64,000 bases of DNA from Paenibacillus sp. XY044 (lineage in GTDB: Bacteria > Bacillota > Bacilli > Paenibacillales > Paenibacillaceae). Below are positions 15,703 to 24,625 of this stretch, piece by piece (position 1 is the stretch's first letter; the number at the start of each line of letters is the position of its first letter). The stretch spans positions 1-64,000 of the forward strand of contig NZ_NQMO01000011.1 in assembly GCF_002257645.1 (NCBI RefSeq), in the 5' to 3' direction. The translations under genes and the position numbers were made by a program. Below the pieces are notes generated by a model. It saw nothing but the letters and a program-made list of their open reading frames with translations. It ran no database searches and had not been told where the DNA came from.

Positions 15703-16050
15703 TCATCCCTGTTCTATATTTTTCTCGAACATAAAGACCGAAACGGCCATATCTTCTTCCACCTTGATATCCGTAAACAGATGGACCAGCTTCGACCCGC
15801 ACAGCTCCTCCAGCCCTTCCGGGACATGGGATTTATACAGTTCCTTAATCATATGCGTTCTTGCGCTGTGCACCATCTTCTTGCCGTCTTCGGAATTTGC
15901 GATAAACTTTTCGGTAGGTGTGAAATTGCCGTGCATCCGGGTGATGGCCATGTTCTCGACAAACGTGGTATGAATGCGTTCCGGGCCTTTTCCGAACGTA
16001 TCTTTCCTCACTTTGCGAATGATATCGTTAAACGCAACTTCCTTCTTCAT
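15703..16050 (-). CDS. DUF2294 (YbcI-like) small protein
   Basis: A 115-residue soluble protein of the DUF2294 family. It shows the family blocks KDTFGKGPERIHTTFV, SEDGKKMVHSARTHM and IKVEEDMAVSVFMFE. The biochemical role is not known. Here it is the first gene of the minus-strand fdhD-moaA operon and stands back to back with formate dehydrogenase, which points to a role in formate or C1 metabolism. The ATG follows GAGGTGAG. Confidence 0.85.
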   Translation of the reverse strand: MKKEVAFNDIIRKVRKDTFGKGPERIHTTFVENMAITRMHGNFTPTEKFIANSEDGKKMVHSARTHMIKELYKSHVPEGLEELCGSKLVHLFTDIKVEEDMAVSVFMFEKNIEQG

Positions 16051-16120
16051 CCCATTCTCACCTCATCACAAGTTTAACACTATACTAAATCTTAGTTAGA
16101 TTGTACAGGATAATTCAACC

Positions 16121-16148
16121 TTGTTTTTTTGCCTGGTCGTAGTATAAT
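16121..16148 (+). promoter_or_regulatory. Promoter of the formate dehydrogenase leader
   Basis: TTGTTT and a perfect TATAAT are separated by 16 bases. The arms ATGGCG and CGCCAT (16150-16173) lie over the predicted transcript start and could be an operator or a first hairpin. Confidence 0.55.
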
Positions 16149-16217
16149 CATGGCGAGAATACATTTACGCCATACAGGCGTCGGAATGATCCATTAGTAG
16201 GCCATTGCTAATCGGTT

Positions 16218-16277
16218 ACTCCACTACAACCTGCCGCTCACCATGATTAGCGGATGCAGGTTTAGTGGAGTTTTTTT
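16218..16277 (+). terminator. Attenuator-like terminator in the formate dehydrogenase leader
   Basis: ACTCCACTA pairs with TAGTGGAGT, with further inner pairing of ACCTGC/GCAGGT and CGCT/AGCG, followed by seven T residues. No plus-strand gene lies upstream of it, so it sits between the promoter at 16121 and the coding region. That arrangement is typical of riboswitch or attenuation control. The aptamer, if any, would be in 16150-16217; I do not recognise its class. Confidence 0.7.
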
Positions 16278-16384
16278 GTTTTTACGGCCTGCTCTTTAGC
16301 TTATGGACATCCGCCGGAGCGCTGTTATATCCAGAATGCTTGGCGGTTCCATTTAACACTGGGGTGAAAAGGGGTTTTATCTTC

Positions 16385-19321
16385 GTGAACCAAAATCTTG
16401 TAAACATTACACTCGACGGACAGGCGGTAGAGGTTTCATCGGGCATGACCGTGCTCGAGGCTATCAATCTTGCCGGCCTATCGCATCCTCAAATTTGTTA
16501 TGTCCCGGAAGTGGACCCGATCCAGACCTGTGACACCTGCATTGTCGAAATTGACGGGAAGCTTGCTCGCGCCTGCTCGACCATTGCCGTCCCTGGGATG
16601 AACGTCAAGCTGTCTACCGCTTCCGCCAAGGCGGCACAGACGGAAGCGATGGACCGGATCCTCGAGAACCATCTGCTCTATTGCACCGTATGCGACAACA
16701 ACAACGGCAACTGCAAGCTGCACAATACCGCCGAATTGATGGAAATCGAGCACCAGAAGTACCCGTACCGGCCGAAGGTCGATCCTTCGGAAGTCGATAT
16801 GTCCCACCCGTTCTACCGTTATGACCCGAATCAATGCATTGCCTGCGGACAGTGCGTCGAGGTCTGCCAAAATCTGCAGGTGAATGAAACCCTTTCCATT
16901 GATTGGGAAGCGGACATCCCGCGGGTCAAGTGGGACAACGGGGTCGCGATCAACGACTCATCCTGCGTCAGCTGCGGCCAATGCGTTACCATCTGCCCGT
17001 GCAATGCGCTCATGGAAAAATCGATGCTGGGCGAAGCCGGCTTCATGACCGGCATCAATCAGGAAGTGCTGGATCCAATGATCGACCTCGTCAAGGAAGT
17101 GGAGCCGGGGTACAGCGGCATCTTCGCCGTATCGGAGATCGAAGCGGCGATGCGCGACACGCGTACGCGTAAAACCAAAACAGTATGCACGTTCTGCGGT
17201 GTCGGCTGCTCTTTCGAGGTTTGGACCAAAGACCGCAAAATTTTGAAAGTACAGCCTTCCCACGACGCGCCGGTCAACGCGATTTCCACCTGCGTCAAGG
17301 GCAAATTCGGCTGGGATTTCGTCAACAGCGAAGAGCGGATTACGACCCCGCTGATCCGGCAGGGAGACGCCTTCGTCGAAGCTACCTGGGATGAGGCGCT
17401 GACCTTGGTCGCCGAACGCCTCGGAGGCATCCGCAAGGAATACGGCAGCCATTCGGTCGGCTTTATTTCTTCTTCGAAAATTACCAACGAAGAGAACTAT
17501 GTGATCCAAAAGCTGGCCCGCCAGGTGTTTGAAACCAACGACGTGGACAACTGCTCCCGGTACTGCCAATCGCCGGCTTCGGACGGACTGATGTCGACGG
17601 TCGGCATCGGCGGCGACGCCGGCACGATCCAGGACATCGCGGCAGCCGGTCTCGTCCTCCTGGTCGGCTGCGCGCCGGCCGAAGGCCATCCGGTTCTCGC
17701 GACCCGGATCAAGCGGGCACACAAACTGCACGGCCAGAAGCTGATCGTCGCCGACCTGCGCAAGCATGAAATGGCCGAGCGCTCGGACCTGTTCATCCGT
17801 CCGAAGCAGGGCACGGATTTTGTATGGCTGTCTGCGGTCACGAAATACATGATCGATCAGGGATGGCACAAGCAGGAGTTTATCGACCGGCATGTCAACC
17901 AGTTTGCCGAATACCGGAAGCTGCTGGACACCTTTACGCTTGAGTACGCGGAACAGGAAACAGGCATTGCCAAGGAGACGCTCATCTCGATCGCCGAGAT
18001 GATCCGCGACGCCGACGGCACCGTCATCTGCTGGGGCATGGGCGTGACGCAAAACATCGCCGGCTCGCACACGTCAGCGGCAATCTCCAACCTGCTGCTC
18101 GCCACGGGCAACTACATGCGTCCCGGCGCCGGAGCCTACCCGCTGCGCGGACATAACAACGTGCAGGGCGCCTGTGACATGGGCACGCTGCCGCCATGGC
18201 TGCCGGGATACCAGCACGTCTCGAATGACGAGGCGCGGGGACGTTTTGAAGAAGCCTATGGCGTGGCTATTTCGCCGCAGCCGGGCATGGACAACATCCA
18301 GATGATCGATGCGATCGACCGCGGCGAAATGAAGGCGATGTACCTCGTCGGCGAGGATATGGCCTGGGTCGATTCCAATGCCAACCACGTGCATGAGGTG
18401 CTGGCCAAGCTCGATTTCTTCGTCGTGCAGGACGTGTTCCTGTCGCAGACGGCCCAGTTCGCGGACGTCATTCTGCCTGCCGCGCCGTCATTGGAGAAAG
18501 ATGGCACCTTCACCAATACGGAGCGGCGCGTCCAGCGCTTGTATCAGGTGCTGGAGCCGCTCGGCGACTCTAAGCCGGACTGGTGGATCACAACTCAGAT
18601 CGCCAAGCGTTTCGGGTATGACTGGGGCTATACCCATCCGAGCGAAATTTTTGCCGAGATGGCCAGCCTGACCCCGTTCTTCTCCCAGTGCAGCTATGAC
18701 GTGCTGGAAGGCTGGGGCAGCTTCAACTGGGGCTCGGCAGACGGGGAACACACGCCGCTGCTCTATACGGAAGGCTTCTTCTTCCCGGACAAAAAGGCAC
18801 GCTTCTCGCTGGTCGGTTACATTCCACCGGTGGAATACCCGGCCGAATTCGATCTTGTCCTGAATAACGGGCGCCTGTTGGAGCAGTTCCATGAAGGCAA
18901 CATGACCAACAAATCGCACGGGATCAATCTCAAGCTTCCGGAAGTGTTCGTGGAAGTATCGCCTGAACTGGCCGCGGAACGGGGCGTCGAGAACGGGTCC
19001 TTGGTGCGGCTCGAATCGCCTTACGGCGCGATCAAGCTGAAGGCGGTCATTACCGACCGCGTTCACCGTAACGAGCTGTATGTGCCGATGCACTCGGTCA
19101 GCCACGAAAACGCGGTCAACCTGCTCACCGGCAATGCGGTCGATGTCCGCACGCACACGCCGGCTTATAAGCAGACGCGCGTGCGGATGCAAATTCTGAA
19201 CGTGAAGGGTACAAATCCGCTGCCGCTGACCAACCCGCGCAACAAGAAGCGCTATCCGCAGGACGGCGTCGAGGTACGCCGCAAATGGAGCCGGCCGGAT
19301 TATGTATCGCTCGTCGATTAA
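16385..19321 (+). CDS. Formate dehydrogenase, molybdopterin catalytic subunit (YjgC type)
   Basis: A 978-residue molybdoenzyme that oxidises formate to CO2. Domains in order are a 2Fe-2S ferredoxin (Cys38, 49, 52, 64), a His-Cys3 4Fe-4S site (Cys100, 103, 110), two 4Fe-4S ferredoxin repeats (Cys151-161 and Cys194-204), the molybdopterin domain with its own cluster (Cys268, 271, 275, 303), and a C-terminal cofactor-binding domain. The active site is a cysteine, not selenocysteine (SRYCQSPA, Cys394); the next residue is Gln rather than the usual His. The GTG at 16385 has AAAAGGGG upstream, although the frame is open from 16265. It is followed 18 bases later by its DUF1641 partner. Confidence 0.93.
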   Translation: MNQNLVNITLDGQAVEVSSGMTVLEAINLAGLSHPQICYVPEVDPIQTCDTCIVEIDGKLARACSTIAVPGMNVKLSTASAKAAQTEAMDRILENHLLYCTVCDNNNGNCKLHNTAELMEIEHQKYPYRPKVDPSEVDMSHPFYRYDPNQCIACGQCVEVCQNLQVNETLSIDWEADIPRVKWDNGVAINDSSCVSCGQCVTICPCNALMEKSMLGEAGFMTGINQEVLDPMIDLVKEVEPGYSGIFAVSEIEAAMRDTRTRKTKTVCTFCGVGCSFEVWTKDRKILKVQPSHDAPVNAISTCVKGKFGWDFVNSEERITTPLIRQGDAFVEATWDEALTLVAERLGGIRKEYGSHSVGFISSSKITNEENYVIQKLARQVFETNDVDNCSRYCQSPASDGLMSTVGIGGDAGTIQDIAAAGLVLLVGCAPAEGHPVLATRIKRAHKLHGQKLIVADLRKHEMAERSDLFIRPKQGTDFVWLSAVTKYMIDQGWHKQEFIDRHVNQFAEYRKLLDTFTLEYAEQETGIAKETLISIAEMIRDADGTVICWGMGVTQNIAGSHTSAAISNLLLATGNYMRPGAGAYPLRGHNNVQGACDMGTLPPWLPGYQHVSNDEARGRFEEAYGVAISPQPGMDNIQMIDAIDRGEMKAMYLVGEDMAWVDSNANHVHEVLAKLDFFVVQDVFLSQTAQFADVILPAAPSLEKDGTFTNTERRVQRLYQVLEPLGDSKPDWWITTQIAKRFGYDWGYTHPSEIFAEMASLTPFFSQCSYDVLEGWGSFNWGSADGEHTPLLYTEGFFFPDKKARFSLVGYIPPVEYPAEFDLVLNNGRLLEQFHEGNMTNKSHGINLKLPEVFVEVSPELAAERGVENGSLVRLESPYGAIKLKAVITDRVHRNELYVPMHSVSHENAVNLLTGNAVDVRTHTPAYKQTRVRMQILNVKGTNPLPLTNPRNKKRYPQDGVEVRRKWSRPDYVSLVD

Positions 19322-19339
19322 AGGAAAGGTGGAATCCAA

Positions 19340-19813
19340 ATGGCACAACCGATTTCATACATCAAAAAACGCGAGCTGACGGAAGAAGAGCTGAAGCAGC
19401 AGTCCCTGGACCAGCTGACGGATTCGATCGCCGAGCATGAACAGGCGCTGGAAAAAGCCATCGGGGTGCTGAGCGAGCTGCACGGCAGCGGCATTCTGGA
19501 GGCCGCCGAATCGCTGCTGAAGGCTAAAGCCAAAGTGGCCGAAATCGTCCTGGGCCAGGCGACCCGGCCGGAAGTGACCAACATGATCAACAACGGCATG
19601 GCCGCCGCCGGCGCCCTCGCGGCCATCGATCCGGAGCAGACGGCGAAGTTGCTCGGCAGCGTCTCCAAGGGTCTCGAGGAAGCCAATCAGCCGCAGGACA
19701 AAAAGGTGACGGTCTTCTCCCTCATGAATGCGTTGAAGGATCCCGACGTGAACCGGGCGATCGGCTTCGGATTGCGGTTTCTGAAAGGCATGGGCAAAGG
19801 CCTGGGGGAATAA
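19340..19813 (+). CDS. DUF1641 protein, partner of formate dehydrogenase (YjgD-like)
   Basis: A 157-residue helical protein with the DUF1641 core (HEQALEKAIGVLSELHGSG and a later NRAIGFGLRFLKGMGK). Genes of this family sit directly after YjgC-type dehydrogenases in Bacillus, and the protein is thought to be an accessory or membrane-linking subunit. The ATG follows AAAGGTGGAATCC, 18 bases after the dehydrogenase stop. A strong terminator follows. Confidence 0.88.
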   Translation: MAQPISYIKKRELTEEELKQQSLDQLTDSIAEHEQALEKAIGVLSELHGSGILEAAESLLKAKAKVAEIVLGQATRPEVTNMINNGMAAAGALAAIDPEQTAKLLGSVSKGLEEANQPQDKKVTVFSLMNALKDPDVNRAIGFGLRFLKGMGKGLGE

Positions 19814-19850
19814 GTCGAATCAGAATCAACCGATGAACATTTGCCGATGA

Positions 19851-19893
19851 AACAGACCCTTTGCGGGTTTCCCGCAAAGGGTCTGTTGTTTTA
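19851..19893 (+). terminator. Terminator of the formate dehydrogenase operon
   Basis: A perfect long hairpin, AACAGACCCTTTGCGGG paired with CCCGCAAAGGGTCTGTT, followed by GTTTT. It ends the formate dehydrogenase and DUF1641 transcript. Confidence 0.85.
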
Positions 19894-20070
19894 CTGGCGC
19901 TTCGTATGCGAAAAAAAATGTTGTGGTTTCCAGCTGACCTGCCATTTTGTAAAATAGCAGCCGTCTGTTTTCGTATGATTGGAGCCGCTGTGGCAAATTG
20001 CTCCGGTTCCAAGCGTATGTATAGAATATCGCAAAGACCCTGATTCTGTACGTTCTGGAGGCGACATTCC

Positions 20071-20988
20071 TTGAACCTCGCACAAGCTTTGGGCTATTCC
20101 CCCGGCGAACGGCTGCTGATCGTCAATGCGGATGACTACGGCATGTGCCACTCGGCCAACGCGGGCATCCAGCAGCTGCTTGCCGAAGGGGCCATTTCCT
20201 CGACAACGATCATGATGCCGTGCCCTTGGGCCAAGGAGGCTGCCGAATGGGCGGCTGCACGCCCAAACGTAGATGTCGGCATCCACTTGACCTTTACCAG
20301 CGAGTGGGACACCTACCGCTGGGGGCCTGTCACCCGCCGACAGACCGTGCTCTCCCTCATCACCGAAGAGGGGTATTTTCCCCGCGATTGCCGCACGGTG
20401 GAAACCAAAGCTCGGGCGGCCGAGATATATGCCGAAATGACCGGCCAAATCCGACTCGCCCGGCGCATGGGATTGACTCCGACCCATCTCGATAATCATA
20501 TGGGCAGCCTGTACGGGCTGGAAACCGGTCGGGATTTCATCTCCCTCGTCCTCAGCATCTGCGCGGGAAACGGGTTTCCCTTTCGCCTGCCAAGGCATAT
20601 TCCCGCCTCGCTCCCGCTGCCTTCCGCCGCCCGGCGCATCCACAAGGCACGGGTCCGTGAGGCGGATTCTCTCGGGGTCGTCATTCCGGATTACTTAATC
20701 CAGCTGCCTTTTTCTCTTCGTCCGGGGGAAACCTATGAATCCTTCAGGGAGAGCATGGCGGCTGCGCTGTGCTCGCTGCAGTCCGGAGTCAGCGAGCTGT
20801 ATATCCATCCGGCGGTCATTACGGATGAGCTGATGGCCATCCATCATGAGTGGCTAAAGCGCGGCATGGAACTGCAGATTTTCCGCGATCCCTGGATCCG
20901 CGAAGTGATGAGAAGCCAGCGCATCCGGCAAATCTCCTGGCGCAGTCTGCAGCAGCTTCAGTTGCGCCGGCGTCGCCGGGATCCGTAA
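20071..20988 (+). CDS. ChbG/YdjC-family carbohydrate deacetylase
   Basis: A 305-residue protein of the YdjC/ChbG family, metal-dependent deacetylases acting on N-acetylated oligosaccharides. The metal site is seen in VNADDYGMC (Asp pair), with further family motifs GIHLTFTSEW, THLDNHMGS and the late SELYIHPAV. The TTG at 20071 is preceded by CTGGAGG with good spacing, and no earlier ATG exists. No carbohydrate genes flank it here. The C-terminus ends in an unusual Arg-rich run (LRRRRRD). Confidence 0.85.
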   Translation: MNLAQALGYSPGERLLIVNADDYGMCHSANAGIQQLLAEGAISSTTIMMPCPWAKEAAEWAAARPNVDVGIHLTFTSEWDTYRWGPVTRRQTVLSLITEEGYFPRDCRTVETKARAAEIYAEMTGQIRLARRMGLTPTHLDNHMGSLYGLETGRDFISLVLSICAGNGFPFRLPRHIPASLPLPSAARRIHKARVREADSLGVVIPDYLIQLPFSLRPGETYESFRESMAAALCSLQSGVSELYIHPAVITDELMAIHHEWLKRGMELQIFRDPWIREVMRSQRIRQISWRSLQQLQLRRRRRDP

Positions 20989-21304
20989 GTCCGGGCCGGG
21001 CTGTCGGGCATTTGTGCTCGGACGAAAGACTCGGCGTAACAAGACGCTCCCGGCAGGAGACACGCAGCCTTAATCCCCCGGCCGAAGCCCTTTACGAAAA
21101 ATGGACAAAAAAATAGACCCTAGTCCCGTGCCTAGGGTCAATTCATATATAAAAGGGGTATGAATGCATTATATGAGAGTTTTCTTAAAAACACCTGAAA
21201 ATTACCTTCAGAATTCATTAAAATTCAAGGCAATTCTATCCAAATGGGCGATTGGCGGAGCTGATAGCAAGTATAATCGCTATTAACCGCAACGCAATGG
21301 CGCC
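20989..21304. other. Gene-free stretch with a minus-strand terminator
   Basis: About 315 bases without a convincing gene. The hairpin GACCCTAG/CTAGGGTC at 21115-21138 is followed on the minus strand by a T-run, so it can terminate the glutathione peroxidase transcript. The remainder is AT-rich with no assignable feature. Confidence 0.5.
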
Positions 21305-21850
21305 TTAGATCAGCGCCTCGATGGCCGATTCCAGCTCAAGCGGACCAATCGGCGTCTCAAACCGCTCCACTACCCGTCCTTCCCGGTCGATCAGGAACTT
21401 GGTGAAGTTCCATTTGATATCGTCACCTTCCAGCAGCTCCGGCTGTTCTTTCTCCAGGAACGATTGCAGCATTTTCCCTTCGGAATTGTTTGTAGCGATC
21501 CCCTTAAACGGAGCCTGCTCCGTCAAGTAAGCAAACAGCGGATGCTTGTCTTCTCCGCGCACATCCACCTTCTCAAACAGCGGAAAGCTCACTCCATAAT
21601 TAATTTGGCAAAACGCATCGACTTCCTCGTTGCTCCCGGGCTCCTGTTCGGCGAACTGGTTGCTTGGAAAACCGAGCACCTTGAATCCCTTGCCCTCATA
21701 TTTCTCGTACAGCTTCTGCAGGTCGGCATACTGCGGAGTGAATCCGCATTTGCTCGCCGTGTTGACAATGAGAAGCACGTCGCCCTTATATTCCGAGAGT
21801 TCCTTTTCCGCCCCGCGGATGCTGTTTGCTTTGAAAGAATAAATGCTCAT
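21305..21850 (-). CDS. Glutathione peroxidase-like thiol peroxidase (BsaA type)
   Basis: A 181-residue thioredoxin-fold peroxidase that reduces hydroperoxides, probably using thioredoxin or bacillithiol in this group. The catalytic Cys is in NTASKCGFTPQY, the Gln in GFPSNQF and the Trp in KWNFTKFL. A second Cys in DAFCQINYG may be the resolving one. The ATG at 21850 follows GGAGGATGAG; the in-frame ATG six codons upstream overlaps that site. It is monocistronic. Confidence 0.93.
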   Translation of the reverse strand: MSIYSFKANSIRGAEKELSEYKGDVLLIVNTASKCGFTPQYADLQKLYEKYEGKGFKVLGFPSNQFAEQEPGSNEEVDAFCQINYGVSFPLFEKVDVRGEDKHPLFAYLTEQAPFKGIATNNSEGKMLQSFLEKEQPELLEGDDIKWNFTKFLIDREGRVVERFETPIGPLELESAIEALI

Positions 21851-22037
21851 CGTCTCATCCTCCATCAAATATATTTTATAAAATTAAATTGCACACAACT
21901 TATATATTGAATGTACCACCATCCTTTCCGGAAAGCAAGCTCTTTTTGCTGTTCAAAGAAGACAGACCGCGTCTAAAGGAAGTTTTTCTTGCGAGATCAG
22001 GAAGCGGAAGCTCCGAACCTTATACTTTCTGATCTCT

Positions 22038-22086
22038 TAAAAAAAATCGCCGTCCAACTGTTCCACTGGGAAAGTTGGGCGGCGAC
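22038..22086 (-). terminator. Terminator of the SDR gene at 22091
   Basis: On the minus strand TCGCCGCCCAACT...AGTTGGACGGCGA forms a hairpin with one mismatch, followed by eight T residues. It abuts the stop codon of the SDR. Confidence 0.8.
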
Positions 22087-22090
22087 CGCT

Positions 22091-22834
22091 TTACAAGCTT
22101 TGCGACGTGGGGCGGACAATCAACTCGTTAATCGTCACGTTAGTCGGCTGCTGGATGGCAAACCATATCGTTTTGGCAATGTCGTTAGGGTCAAGTTGGT
22201 TCCATTCCTGGCTGCCCAATTTCTCGAGCGCAGGATAAATCGATTGATCTGTAATGGTATCGTACAGTTCGGTTTCCACGGCTCCAGGGGATATGAGGGT
22301 CGTCCGAATATTTTGTTTAGCCCCCAGTTCGGTTCGCATGCCTTCCGTTAACACCCGTACGGCATGCTTGGTTGCACTATAAATGGAGCTCGATGGGAAG
22401 AGGATATGCCCTGCAATGGAGGAGAAATTAATAATATGTCCCTCATTCCGTTCCTCCATATGTTTGTACACTGCTGCCATCCCATAGAGTACGCCTTTAA
22501 TGTTTACATCAATCATTCGTTCCCACTCATCAACCTTCAAATGCCTGAAGAACGAGAGCGGCATGATCCCGGCATTATTAATCAAGATGTCGATTTGGCC
22601 AAAAGTATTCATGGTTTCATCTGCCAATGCTTCCACGTCGGCACGCGAGGTGACGTCAGTCACTTTATAGCTAGCTTCGCCTCCTGCCTTTCGAATTTCT
22701 GCCTGCAGCTGCCGCAAACGTTCTTCCCGGCGAGCGGCAAGCATGACCTGAATGCCATGTTGAGCGAGAAGCTTGGCCGTAGCCGCCCCCATTCCGCTGC
22801 TCGCGCCTGTGATGATCGCTACTTTCTTATTCAT
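22091..22834 (-). CDS. Short-chain dehydrogenase/reductase (classical SDR)
   Basis: A 247-residue NAD(P)-dependent oxidoreductase. The Rossmann motif TGASSGMG, NNAG, the catalytic Ser (NFSSIAG) and YSATKHA are all present, and the Arg-Arg after the second strand (AARREER) suggests NADP preference. The ATG at 22834 follows AAAGGGG; the longer frame to 22945 is not supported. It lies downstream of a MerR gene on the same strand, so it is a plausible target of that regulator. Confidence 0.9.
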   Translation of the reverse strand: MNKKVAIITGASSGMGAATAKLLAQHGIQVMLAARREERLRQLQAEIRKAGGEASYKVTDVTSRADVEALADETMNTFGQIDILINNAGIMPLSFFRHLKVDEWERMIDVNIKGVLYGMAAVYKHMEERNEGHIINFSSIAGHILFPSSSIYSATKHAVRVLTEGMRTELGAKQNIRTTLISPGAVETELYDTITDQSIYPALEKLGSQEWNQLDPNDIAKTIWFAIQQPTNVTINELIVRPTSQSL

Positions 22835-23049
22835 AGGTAGTTCCCCTTTATCCGTTTTTAGCCAGTCATCTTTGGCTTGATAACAGGGTAACAAGTGGAG
22901 TTTGCTGTAAGTCAAGTCTCGGTAAAAAAATAGTACGCAGGCCAAAAAACGCTGAATTACAGGCTTTTATAAAAAAACCAGGTATACAAACATCACAAGA
23001 AGCAGCAAAAATAAAAGTAAATCCCTTATAGTTAACTCTAATATAAAAA

Positions 23050-23083
23050 GCAAAAAATAAGCACGTTCCGTTGAACGCACTTG
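23050..23083 (-). terminator. Terminator of the MerR gene
   Basis: On the minus strand AAGTGCGTTC/GAACGTGCTT forms an imperfect hairpin followed by ATTTTTTGC. Confidence 0.6.
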
Positions 23084-23112
23084 GCTTTGAGTGGTCTACT
23101 GCAGCCGATCCC

Positions 23113-23490
23113 CTAAGGCAGCATTTTACTTAACCCTTTTTCTTGTAAGTCGTACAACGCCAGCTTGTAATTGATTTGCTCCAAATTTTTGTATGTCTCT
23201 CTAAGGTCATTTTCTACTTTTTCCTTATGCTTAAGCATCATTTGTTTGCGTATCTTCAGCGTGCTCTCGCCTTCCCAATACAAGTCTACATAATGCTTGA
23301 TCTCCGCAAGCGGCATGCCTGTCGATCGCAACGCCAAAACAAAATTCAGCCACTCCATACTTTCATCATCGTATAACCGATTGCCACTCGAATCGCGCTT
23401 AACACCCGGCAAAATTCCTTCCCGTTCATAATAACGGAGAGTATATGTACTAATCCCGGTTTCTTCCGAAATTTCTTTAATTGTAGACAT
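23113..23490 (-). CDS. MerR-family regulator
   Basis: A 125-residue MerR protein. The N-terminal winged helix (IKEISEETGISTYTLRYYEREGIL) and a long C-terminal dimerisation helix are clear. There are no Cys residues of the metal-sensing type, so an aldehyde, organic stress or redox-independent signal is likelier. Nearby SDR genes on both sides are candidate targets. The start is the ATG at 23490. Confidence 0.9.
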   Translation of the reverse strand: MSTIKEISEETGISTYTLRYYEREGILPGVKRDSSGNRLYDDESMEWLNFVLALRSTGMPLAEIKHYVDLYWEGESTLKIRKQMMLKHKEKVENDLRETYKNLEQINYKLALYDLQEKGLSKMLP

Positions 23491-23806
23491 GTCTTTCTCC
23501 TCCTAGAGTTCGATTTAAAGGCAATGATTTATCCGTAGTTCGCATCCAAATTCCCGTTATCATTTATGAATTACCCGGCTTTGAAGGTGTGTCATGAACT
23601 CTTTGATTTAGAGTCTACTGTACCACTTAAGATATGATCAAGCCAGATCCTTAACCTCATCCCAAGGCACGCAGATCCTCGATTTGATCTCACAAGCTTG
23701 CTCCGATCGGCTAATATTTTCAGAAAAATGGGTAAATTAACAAGGATGAACCCGGGTTCCGGCGACGGGATACGGACAATTGCTGTGAGAAGGAGTGACG
23801 CGGATT
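23491..23806. other. Divergent region between MerR and an SDR gene
   Basis: About 315 bases. The inverted repeat ACTCT-7-AGAGT at 23598-23614 has the size and placement of a MerR-family operator. No gene is seen. Confidence 0.4.
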
Positions 23807-24550
23807 ATGAAACTTTCCGGTAAAGTAGCGATCATTACGGGCGGTGCCAGCGGGATCGGACAAGCCACCGCACGGCTGTTTGCCCAGGAAGGCGCCAAGG
23901 TCGTCGTGGCCGACCGCTCGGAGGCGGGCCAGGAAGTGTCCGACCATTTGAAAGAAAACGGGTACGACTCGATTTACGTCCGTGTGGATGTGACCAAGGA
24001 GGAAGAAGTCCAGGCCCTGGTGGAACGGACCGTACAGGAATACGGAAAACTGGACATTATGTTTGCCAATGCGGGCGTGGCCAACGATGAGCCGGCCGAC
24101 CAGCTGTCGCTGGACAAATGGCAGCGGACGATCGACGTCAATTTGACAGGCGTCTTCCTCTCGGATAAATACGCCGTGGTCCAAATGCTGAGACAGGGCA
24201 CCGGGGGCGCCATCATCAACTCCGCTTCGATCCACGGCCATGCGGCCAAGGCGGGAGTCACGGCTTACGGCTCGGCCAAGGGTGGCGTCGTGCTGCTCAC
24301 TCAGACGCTCGGCATTGAATACGCCAAACACGGCATCCGGGTGAACGCCGTCTGTCCGGGGTATATCGATACGCCGCTCCTCAAGGCGCTTCCGCCGGAA
24401 GCCAAGCAGCAGCTCGTGGAGCTGCATCCGATCGGCCGGCTCGGCACCGCGGAAGAGGTTGCCAAATCCGTCCTGTTCCTGGCCTGCGACGATTCGTCAT
24501 TCGTAATCGGATCGAGCCTGATGGTGGACGGCGGATACACCGCCCAATAA
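23807..24550 (+). CDS. Short-chain dehydrogenase/reductase, glucose-1-dehydrogenase-like
   Basis: A 247-residue SDR with TGGASGIG, an Asp (VADRSEA) that favours NAD, NAGVAN, the catalytic NSASIHG and YGSAKGG, and the C-terminal SSLMVDGGYTAQ. The ATG at 23807 is preceded by AGAAGGAGTG. The substrate cannot be read from the sequence. It is monocistronic and ends at a strong terminator. Confidence 0.9.
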   Translation: MKLSGKVAIITGGASGIGQATARLFAQEGAKVVVADRSEAGQEVSDHLKENGYDSIYVRVDVTKEEEVQALVERTVQEYGKLDIMFANAGVANDEPADQLSLDKWQRTIDVNLTGVFLSDKYAVVQMLRQGTGGAIINSASIHGHAAKAGVTAYGSAKGGVVLLTQTLGIEYAKHGIRVNAVCPGYIDTPLLKALPPEAKQQLVELHPIGRLGTAEEVAKSVLFLACDDSSFVIGSSLMVDGGYTAQ

Positions 24551-24567
24551 GGTTTATGACATGTGCA

Positions 24568-24612
24568 AAAAAGCGTCCCGGCCGCAACGCTGCCGCCGGG
24601 ACGCTTCTTTCA
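24568..24612 (+). terminator. Terminator after the SDR gene
   Basis: AAGCGTCCCGGC pairs with GCCGGGACGCTT, followed by CTTTC. It may also stop the convergent gene ending at 24626. Confidence 0.8.
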
Positions 24613-24625
24613 TGCTCAGCTTCTT

